Positions 1 through 4,221 of a stretch of 5,364 bases of DNA are shown here, in pieces. The DNA comes from Elusimicrobiota bacterium (GTDB lineage: Bacteria > Elusimicrobiota > Elusimicrobia > 2-01-FULL-59-12 > JACPXA01): the NCBI GenBank assembly GCA_016196785.1, contig JACPXA010000245.1:1-5364 (forward strand), in the 5' to 3' direction. Within the stretch, counting starts at the first letter, position 1. Each line of letters opens with the position of its first letter. The notes beneath the pieces were generated by a model that was given only the letters and a program-made list of their open reading frames with translations, was not told where the DNA came from and ran no database searches. Made by a program: the position numbers and the translations under genes.

Positions 1-517
1 GGGAGCCGAAGCATTCTTGCAAGGAATTAAATCCCGAGTTCGCCCCAAACACTGAAAAATGGGGTGTCCAAGCATGGGCCGGCACGATGAGGCACTCGGA
101 GGAGATATCGAGGACCAGTTTCACGAGGTCTTCACAGTCCAGGTTCAGGATCGGGCGGCCATCGGCCTCCAGGTTGCCGTAGCGTGACAAGCTGTCGTTT
201 AGCCGGCTCACCACCTCAAGGGAGGGGGCAAAGAGGAGGTTGTGCACCTTGCGGACCTGTCCTCCTTTGACGTAGATGTTGTTCACCTCCGTCGTCAGGA
301 AAAAGGAGACCCCACCATACTCATAGATCCCGTAGCCTGTGGCAGGACGCAGCGACTGGCGGAGTTCATAGAACCACCGAGGATGCGTAAAGTCCCCAGT
401 TCCCAAGAGCTGGATGCCCTTGATCCGCCCCCATTGCGCTAGGTGAGGGAGATCCATGTCTCGACTGGTCGCACGACTATACGGCGAATGGAGATGGAGA
501 TCCGCGACGAACCGCAT
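1..517 (-). CDS. EndoQ-type PHP-domain endonuclease (N-terminal 172 residues, 3' end outside window)
   Basis: The frame is open from an ATG at 517 to the left edge with no stop, so only about the first 40% of a protein of roughly 400-430 aa is present. It starts MRFVADLHLHSPYSRATS and shows the PHP metal-ligand motifs in order: H8xH10 (DLHLHS), D42/H45 in GTGDFTHP, E77 in TTEVNNIY, H92 in KVHNLLFAPS and H148 in PAHAWTP. This pattern matches the family containing archaeal and Bacillus endonuclease Q, which nicks DNA 5' of deaminated bases (uracil, hypoxanthine, xanthine) and abasic sites. Bacterial members are often labelled 'UvrD helicase' or 'PHP phosphoesterase' in databases. An in-frame ATG at 529 would add MRHP, but 517 fits the family N-terminus; neither start has a clear Shine-Dalgarno. 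It lies 31 bases after the tolB stop and is probably co-transcribed. Family assignment is firm; the exact activity in this organism is inferred. Confidence 0.85.
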   Translation of the reverse strand, partial: MRFVADLHLHSPYSRATSRDMDLPHLAQWGRIKGIQLLGTGDFTHPRWFYELRQSLRPATGYGIYEYGGVSFFLTTEVNNIYVKGGQVRKVHNLLFAPSLEVVSRLNDSLSRYGNLEADGRPILNLDCEDLVKLVLDISSECLIVPAHAWTPHFSVFGANSGFNSLQECFGS

Positions 518-548
518 GGGATGGCGCATTATATCATAGTCAGGGGTC

Positions 549-1826
549 TTAAGGGCTCCAATCGGGCATGCCGCTCGTGCCCGGGATGGTGGCGAGCGGG
601 CGTTGTTGGGAGCCATCCGCTCCCATGATGAACAGCTCCGCTTTACCGTTCCGGGTGGAGGTGAACACGAGGAATCGTCCATCGGGCGACCAGGCCGGGG
701 TTTCGTTGCGGCCGGCATTCACGGTGAGTTGGCGTTCCAGCCCTGTCGCAGGGTCAGCCAGGTAAATGTTGAACGGGTTGCCCCCCTCTTGTTTGGCAAA
801 GGCGATCCAATCCCCCCGCGGGGACCAAGCGGGGGTGTCACACCATCCCGCATAGGTCAGTCGGCGCCGGTTGGTTCCATCCACGTCAATAATGTAGAGC
901 TGTGGATACCCCGGGTAGTCCGAGACATACACGAGTTTTTGTCCATCGGGGGAAAAGGAGGGGCTCGTATCAACCCCCACCTCCCGGGTGAGCCGCCGGA
1001 TCAGGCGGCCCTCAGGGGTCATAAGATAGAGATCGGGATCACCTCCCATCGACAGGGTCAGTGCGATCATCTCACCATTGGGAGCCCATGCCGCCGTGGT
1101 GTTCAACCCTTGGCGAGTCGAGACCGGCCGATGACCCCTCCCATCCGCCTGCATGAGAAAGAGATCGGGGTTTTGATGCCGGTAGGAAGTATACAGGATC
1201 GTCTTCCCATGGGGTGACCAGCGAGGAAAGAGGGCAATCGAGGCGTCCCGGGTGAGGCGGGCGAGGTTGGCGCCATCGGCATCAATGCGGTAGATCTCCT
1301 TGTAGCCGGTGGCGTCATTGGCAAACACGATTTGGGTATGGGCGATGCCCTGGACCCCCGTAAATCGGGCAACCAACTCATCCACCAGGTCATGGGCGGC
1401 CCGACGCCAAGCTACTGGCGGGGCCTCAAACCGCTTGCTGAACACCAAGGCCTGTGCAGTAACATCAAAGAGCTGAGCTGCCAGGACGATCTTCCCCGCG
1501 TCTTCCCCCGCCTTGACCACGAGCAGGACATCGCTTCCTAACTGCTTCCAGGCGGGGTAGTCAATAAACGTCGCGAGCGGCATTGGCCCGCCTTCCACGA
1601 GGTCAAAGAGGCGTGTGGCTAAGAGGTCATCCCGGGTAACTTCACGGAGTTGCCGGCTTTGCTCGCCACCTGCCTCAAGGAAATGGGGAAAACCGATCAG
1701 CAGCTTGCGGCCGGCCGCCTGCAGGCCGATGTAGACCTCGGTCTTTCCCTGGGCCACCAAAGGAGTGGCAGAGACCAGACACAGAAAAACGGTCGCTATG
1801 CCGGGGATATGAGTCGTGCCATCCAA
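549..1826 (-). CDS. tolB: Tol-Pal system beta-propeller protein TolB
   Basis: Periplasmic TolB links the inner-membrane TolQRA motor to Pal during outer-membrane constriction and maintenance. From the TTG at 1826 it is 425 aa, close to the family's usual length. Residues 9-25 form a hydrophobic signal segment ending near VAQG. Residues about 28-160 are the TolB N-terminal alpha/beta domain. From about 165 to the end there are six PD40/WD40-like blades, marked by FPRWSPHG, AAWAPNG, SPSFSPDG, TPAWSPRG, TPAWSPDG and a final MPDWSP. The start is uncertain. The frame stays open to a GTG at 1892, but that form overlaps cpoB by 56 bases and puts about 30 Pro/Arg-rich residues before the signal. The TTG form lacks the usual positive charge before the hydrophobic core. 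An ATG at 1822, 14 bases after the cpoB stop, is one base out of frame with a better leader (see findings). Neither in-frame start has a well-spaced Shine-Dalgarno. Confidence 0.93.
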   Translation of the reverse strand: MDGTTHIPGIATVFLCLVSATPLVAQGKTEVYIGLQAAGRKLLIGFPHFLEAGGEQSRQLREVTRDDLLATRLFDLVEGGPMPLATFIDYPAWKQLGSDVLLVVKAGEDAGKIVLAAQLFDVTAQALVFSKRFEAPPVAWRRAAHDLVDELVARFTGVQGIAHTQIVFANDATGYKEIYRIDADGANLARLTRDASIALFPRWSPHGKTILYTSYRHQNPDLFLMQADGRGHRPVSTRQGLNTTAAWAPNGEMIALTLSMGGDPDLYLMTPEGRLIRRLTREVGVDTSPSFSPDGQKLVYVSDYPGYPQLYIIDVDGTNRRRLTYAGWCDTPAWSPRGDWIAFAKQEGGNPFNIYLADPATGLERQLTVNAGRNETPAWSPDGRFLVFTSTRNGKAELFIMGADGSQQRPLATIPGTSGMPDWSP

Positions 1827-1836
1827 CGGCGTAATG

Positions 1837-2586
1837 TTAAGGCTGGCTGGGCGCGGCGGGCGGAGACGTGGAGCTCGAGGGAGGACTCCCACTCGCAGCA
1901 GTCAGTTCCTTGAGGAGCTCTTGGGCGGGGGGAGCTTCTTCCCCCTGAGGGTACATCTGCAGCAATTCTTGAAGAACCTTGACGGCCGCGTCGGTGTTCT
2001 TCTGTTCCTTCAGAATGACGGCTTTCTTGAAGAGCGCTTTGGGACGAACTGCGCTGGTGGGATAGAGGGACACAATCTTATCGAGTTCCCCGAGGGCTTC
2101 ACTCAACGCTTTCTTGTTCCTGAAGCATTCCGCCAGGTAGAACCGCGCCTGCGGAGCGAGCTCTCCCTGCGGGTATTTCTCGAGATAACTCCGAAACCCA
2201 ACCATCGCCACGTCGTATTGGCCCTTGGTATAATCCCCGTACGCAATCTGGAACAGTTGGCTCGGGGTAGGCTGGGCCGGCAACGGAGCTCCGCTGAGGT
2301 GGTGGGCCAACGAGTCCAGCCGTCGGGTTAGCCCAGACTCCACATCGTCGAGCTTCTGCGCCAGGGCCGACATCCGACCTTTGCTCTCCTCGAGTTTGGC
2401 GTTCAGGGTGTTTAAACTCGTGTTTAAGCGATCCATCTGAGTGATGAACTCTGCTTGATTGGCCCGGAGGTCTTGGGTGGATTGTGTGAGGGAGTCAACG
2501 CTGCGTTGGAGATCGGTGACGCTCCGCTCCGTGGCTACACAGCCGCTCAACGCACCCCAGCCCACGATAAGCCACACCCTCTTCAT
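1837..2586 (-). CDS. cpoB: Tol-Pal associated protein CpoB/YbgF, lipoprotein form
   Basis: 249 aa. The N-terminus MKRVWLIVGWGALSGC has a charged start, a short hydrophobic run and a lipobox (L13-S-G-C16), predicting a signal peptidase II cleaved lipoprotein; E. coli CpoB is a soluble periplasmic protein. Residues about 22-96 are heptad-like and rich in Q, L, N and S, as in the trimerising coiled coil of YbgF. Three TPR-like repeats follow at about 109-142, 146-179 and 183-216, each ending in a YP motif (KYPQGE, LYPTSA, MYPQGE). The last 20 residues are a Pro/Ser/Ala-rich tail. In E. coli this protein coordinates PBP1B peptidoglycan synthesis with Tol-driven constriction. It lies between pal and tolB, with its TAA stop at 1837-1839. 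No good Shine-Dalgarno precedes the ATG, although the lipobox position makes this start convincing. A repeat element separates it from pal. Confidence 0.92.
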   Translation of the reverse strand: MKRVWLIVGWGALSGCVATERSVTDLQRSVDSLTQSTQDLRANQAEFITQMDRLNTSLNTLNAKLEESKGRMSALAQKLDDVESGLTRRLDSLAHHLSGAPLPAQPTPSQLFQIAYGDYTKGQYDVAMVGFRSYLEKYPQGELAPQARFYLAECFRNKKALSEALGELDKIVSLYPTSAVRPKALFKKAVILKEQKNTDAAVKVLQELLQMYPQGEEAPPAQELLKELTAASGSPPSSSTSPPAAPSQP

Positions 2587-2627
2587 CGCTGGGTGCGGCT
2601 GATTGCGCCGACAGGAGGAATTGCCGT

Positions 2628-2755
2628 TAATACAAACGTCATTGGCAATGCGACATTGTCAAAGGTGTCATCCCCGAATGCCTCTATCGGGGATCCATGG
2701 ATTCCCGCTTTCGCGGGAATGACAGCATGGAGCAATACCTGCGACGTTTGTATTA
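2628..2755. repeat. Nested inverted-repeat (MITE/REP-like) element between pal and cpoB
   Basis: The ends are a perfect 13-bp inverted repeat: TAATACAAACGTC at 2628-2640 and its complement at 2743-2755. Inside is a smaller palindromic unit at 2666-2724, closed by TGTCAT/ATGACA. It holds two hairpins: an 8-bp stem ATCCCCGA/TCGGGGAT (2670-2677 with 2687-2694) and an 8-bp stem ATTCCCGC/GCGGGAAT (2701-2708 with 2713-2720, loop TTTC). The second hairpin fits the ATTCCC-N8-GGGAAT pattern known from the Neisseria dRS3 repeat and from similar repeats scattered in many genomes. Both outer ends begin with TA, as for MITEs that insert at TA. The right arm supplies the TAA stop codon of pal. It contains no gene; on the pal-cpoB mRNA it would form strong structure. 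Its mobility is inferred. Confidence 0.75.
2701..2720. repeat. dRS3-like palindrome ATTCCC-N8-GGGAAT
   Basis: A perfect 8-bp stem, ATTCCCGC/GCGGGAAT, with a 4-base loop lies in the core of the pal-cpoB intergenic element. No T-run follows on either strand, so an intrinsic terminator is unlikely. In the pal-cpoB transcript it would be a stable stem-loop that could protect the pal 3' end from exonucleases, as REP sequences do (inference). Confidence 0.7.
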
Positions 2756-3271
2756 GCGAGACTTCGCGGTAGAACGAACCTTGGTTTCAGCGCGGCGGTT
2801 CTGCTGCCAGCAGTTTTCGTTGGACTCGGTACACACCGGCCGTTCTTTCCCATACGAGATAGTGGCAACTCGGCTGGCTGACACGCCTAAACTCGCGTAG
2901 TACTGTCGTACCGCCTGGGCCCGCCGTTGTCCTAACCCCAGGTTGTACGCGACGGTGCCACGCTCATCGCAATGGCCCTCAACGAGGACCTCAAGCTCAG
3001 CATGGTCTTTGAGGTAGTCGGCATTTTGCGTGAGAATGGGTTTGGCGTCCGAGCGGATATCCGCTTTGTCAAAATCAAAGTAGGCCGTCGCTACCTTGGG
3101 GGAGCTTTGATAGTCCTTCCCCCGAAGCGAGGGTTCCTCTTTCACTTCCTTGGATGCACGGACGGGTGAGACCTTCTCAGCAGGTTTCACCATCGCTTTC
3201 TTGGGACATCCAACCAGCCCTATGCTCATTCCTACCACTGCGACTGCGAGCAACCGTTGCTTTGTGATCAT
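2753..3271 (-). CDS. pal: Peptidoglycan-associated outer-membrane lipoprotein Pal
   Basis: 172 aa. The N-terminal signal ends in the lipobox L19-V-G-C22, so the protein is acylated at C22 and anchored in the outer membrane. A charged linker (about 23-58) leads to an OmpA-C domain (about 62-166), which binds meso-diaminopimelate of peptidoglycan non-covalently. Diagnostic motifs are YFDFDKADIRSDA (64-76), VEGHCDERGT (97-106), YNLGLGQRRAQAV (109-121) and a final CWQQNRRAETK. C147 and C154 could form a disulfide bridge. The ATG at 3271 has a strong Shine-Dalgarno AGGAGG nine bases upstream and a near-consensus promoter further up. It is the first gene of the probable pal-cpoB-tolB-endoQ transcript. 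The TAA stop lies inside the terminal inverted repeat of the downstream element, so the original C-terminus may have been altered by its insertion (inference). Confidence 0.96.
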   Translation of the reverse strand: MITKQRLLAVAVVGMSIGLVGCPKKAMVKPAEKVSPVRASKEVKEEPSLRGKDYQSSPKVATAYFDFDKADIRSDAKPILTQNADYLKDHAELEVLVEGHCDERGTVAYNLGLGQRRAQAVRQYYASLGVSASRVATISYGKERPVCTESNENCWQQNRRAETKVRSTAKSR

Positions 3272-3280
3272 GGATCGCTG

Positions 3281-3286
3281 CCTCCT
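3281..3286 (-). promoter_or_regulatory. Shine-Dalgarno of pal
   Basis: AGGAGG on the minus strand, nine bases before the pal ATG at 3271. It is the strongest ribosome-binding site in the window and settles the pal start. Confidence 0.85.
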
Positions 3287-3325
3287 ATTAATATGAAACC
3301 CAGTTCTTTCAGACTTACCGCGTTG

Positions 3326-3366
3326 TCCAATTATACTGTTCGCTGAAAAACGCTGTCAAGTGATTT
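3326..3366 (-). repeat. Left copy of the 41-bp direct repeat flanking the toxin-antitoxin islet
   Basis: It is identical at 39 of 41 positions to 4181-4221, in the same orientation, with the two copies 855 bp apart. Thirty consecutive bases (3331-3360 and 4186-4215) match exactly; the differences are at 3330/4185 and 3361/4216. Identity stops sharply on both sides. This copy carries the last codons and stop of the PIN toxin gene and the promoter positioned for pal. Confidence 0.95.
3330..3359 (-). promoter_or_regulatory. Near-consensus sigma70-type promoter for pal operon
   Basis: On the minus strand, -35 TTGACA (3359-3354), an 18-base spacer and -10 TATAAT (3335-3330). Both hexamers are perfect consensus and the spacer is one base over the optimum. 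Predicted transcription start is near 3323, giving a leader of about 50 bases that contains the pal Shine-Dalgarno. The -35 hexamer contains the TGA stop of the upstream PIN gene (3358-3356). Confidence 0.85.
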
Positions 3367-3772
3367 CCAAGCGTTCGATCATTTGACGCACAGTGACGAT
3401 GCGAGTTTTCTGATAGTGACCAAGCGCTAAGATGTCTCGGTTGTCACCAGTGACCAGATACTCCGCTTGACCGGCCTGTGCCATGGCCAGGACAAAGTTG
3501 TCGCCTGGGTCCGGTGACGCATCAACTCGTGGCAACTCTGTGACGACTTCGGCAAGGAGCCTGAGTTCATTCACCATGGTGCCCGCCACCGCAGGCTGAA
3601 TATACGCACGCAAGCGCGTGTAGCGGGTGACTCGGCGGAATTCATCCAGTTGTTCTTCGCTGGTGATGAGGATAAAGCGGCCAGCCCGCCACGCTTGGTA
3701 CAGTTGATCGGTCGGTCCACCGGGTGAGATCAACGCGCTCACCAGGATGTTGGTATCTAGGACCACCCGCAC
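3356..3772 (-). CDS. PIN-domain ribonuclease toxin (COG1569-type, VapC-like)
   Basis: 138 aa, the usual size of a single-domain PIN toxin. The acidic metal-binding residues expected of PIN nucleases are present: D6 in VLDTNILVSAL, E44 in SEEQLDEFRRV, D91 in DPGDNFVLAMA and D110 in YLVTGDNRDIL. The motif set and length fit the 'putative toxin-antitoxin system toxin component, PIN family' (COG1569/TIGR00305). Such proteins are Mg-dependent RNases; the target RNA cannot be read from sequence. The start is a GTG at 3772, immediately after the TAA stop (3775-3773) of the antitoxin gene with no base between, so translation is presumably coupled. No separate Shine-Dalgarno is expected. Its TGA stop lies inside the -35 box of the pal promoter, and its last codons fall within the left 41-bp repeat. 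All four acidic residues are intact, so it is probably active. Confidence 0.9.
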   Translation of the reverse strand: MRVVLDTNILVSALISPGGPTDQLYQAWRAGRFILITSEEQLDEFRRVTRYTRLRAYIQPAVAGTMVNELRLLAEVVTELPRVDASPDPGDNFVLAMAQAGQAEYLVTGDNRDILALGHYQKTRIVTVRQMIERLEIT

Positions 3773-4030
3773 TTAGGCTTTCGGTTTGAAGCGTTCCCCG
3801 CGAATGGCTTGGACGGCCTCATCAATGGCGCTTTCGAGCTCTTGAGGGGGGACATGAGCATTCTGGGTTTTAACTTCCTGAGTGAGTTTGTCCATGACGC
3901 GCCATCGGACCGCTTCTTCCACAAACTTGGAAAGATCCCCTTTCCGCATACCGTGTTGGGCAAGGAACGTCCGAAGAGAGACATCCGTCTCTTTAGAGAC
4001 AATCAGTGACCAACGTACCGTGTTTTCCAT
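3773..4030 (-). CDS. Ribbon-helix-helix-like antitoxin partner of the PIN toxin
   Basis: 85 aa from the ATG at 4030. The N-terminal part, RWSLIVSKETDVSLRTFLAQ then GMRKGDLSKFVEEAVRWRV, reads as a short strand, helix A, a turn and helix B. The KGDLSKFVEEA segment resembles helix B of CopG/Arc-type RHH proteins. The remainder (about residues 50-85) is charged and helical and is the likely toxin-binding tail. RHH antitoxins dimerise, bind their own promoter and neutralise the cognate toxin. Another ATG at 4036 would add MI, but AGGAG (4043-4039) lies only two bases from it and eight bases from the ATG at 4030, so 4030 is preferred. The gene directly abuts the PIN toxin gene. Identification as antitoxin rests mainly on gene order, size and the RHH-like pattern; the exact family is not certain. 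Confidence 0.78.
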   Translation of the reverse strand: MENTVRWSLIVSKETDVSLRTFLAQHGMRKGDLSKFVEEAVRWRVMDKLTQEVKTQNAHVPPQELESAIDEAVQAIRGERFKPKA

Positions 4031-4038
4031 GATCATGA

Positions 4039-4043
4039 CTCCT
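4039..4043 (-). promoter_or_regulatory. Shine-Dalgarno deciding the antitoxin start
   Basis: AGGAG on the minus strand. It is eight bases from the ATG at 4030 but only two from the ATG at 4036, so the 4030 start is preferred. Confidence 0.7.
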
Positions 4044-4082
4044 AATGGATCATATAAACATCTAAGTGTCTATCCGCTTATA

Positions 4083-4111
4083 AGCTTAACAGAAATGCTA
4101 CATTTTGTCAA
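4083..4111 (-). promoter_or_regulatory. Probable toxin-antitoxin promoter
   Basis: On the minus strand, a perfect -35 TTGACA (4111-4106), a 17-base spacer and -10 TAAGCT (4088-4083) preceded by TGT, which matches an extended -10 (TGn). The -10 hexamer itself is weak. Predicted start is near 4076, about 46 bases before the antitoxin ATG. A perfect 10-bp palindrome GCTTATAAGC (4076-4085) overlaps the -10 and start region and is a candidate autoregulatory operator for the RHH protein (inference). Confidence 0.6.
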
Positions 4112-4114
4112 TAG

Positions 4115-4149
4115 CCCGAATCAAACGATAGTATTCGGGATCTGATCCC
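4115..4149. other. Overlapping inverted repeats upstream of the toxin-antitoxin promoter
   Basis: CCCGAAT (4115-4121) pairs with ATTCGGG (4133-4139) around an 11-base loop. GGGATC (4137-4142) pairs with GATCCC (4144-4149) around one base. The two share the bases GGG at 4137-4139, so they could not form together in RNA. They lie between the right-repeat promoter and the islet's own -35. No T-run follows on the minus strand, so a uvrA terminator is not supported. An operator or leader structure is possible. Confidence 0.4.
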
Positions 4150-4180
4150 ACACCTTTAGATACAGCCCCTTTCATACTGA

Positions 4181-4221
4181 TCCATTTATACTGTTCGCTG
4201 AAAAACGCTGTCAAGCGATTT
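4181..4221 (-). repeat. Right copy of the 41-bp direct repeat, overlapping the uvrA 3' end
   Basis: Partner of 3326-3366 (39/41 identical). In the uvrA frame this copy encodes the final residues KSLDSVFQRTV and the TAA stop. In the left copy the same bases end the PIN gene in a different frame. Confidence 0.95.
4185..4214 (-). promoter_or_regulatory. Promoter-like sequence inside the end of uvrA
   Basis: On the minus strand, -35 TTGACA (4214-4209), an 18-base spacer and -10 TATAAA (4190-4185), one base from consensus. The uvrA TAA stop (4188-4186) lies inside the -10. Predicted start is near 4178, which would give the toxin-antitoxin genes a second, longer leader of about 150 bases containing the 4115-4149 inverted repeats. 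It is a duplicate of the pal promoter. Confidence 0.65.

Noticed and set aside
603..1217. Long plus-strand open frame (204 codons) opposite tolB
   Set aside because: It lies wholly antisense to the conserved six-blade TolB propeller, and its translation has no recognisable domain; it is a shadow of tolB codon use.
1827..1892. N-terminal extension of TolB to a GTG at 1892
   Set aside because: It overlaps cpoB by 56 bases, adds a Pro/Arg-rich stretch unlike a signal n-region, and the nearest AAGGA is too far upstream (about 14 bases).
2701..2720. Rho-independent terminator between pal and cpoB
   Set aside because: The hairpin is strong but is followed by CCATGGATCC on the minus strand, with no U-tract; the repeat-element explanation is better.
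2455..2772. Plus-strand frame containing DPWIPAFAGMT and minus-strand frame at 2668-2868 containing CHSRESGNPW
   Set aside because: These peptide strings are the well-known spurious translations of the GTCATTCCCGC-type palindromic repeat, not real proteins.
4115..4149. Rho-independent terminator after uvrA
   Set aside because: Stems exist but no T-run follows on the minus strand, and transcription appears intended to continue into the antitoxin gene.
3326..4221. Insertion sequence or integron cassette boundaries
   Set aside because: There is no transposase, integrase, terminal inverted repeat or recognisable attC structure; only the direct repeats are supported.
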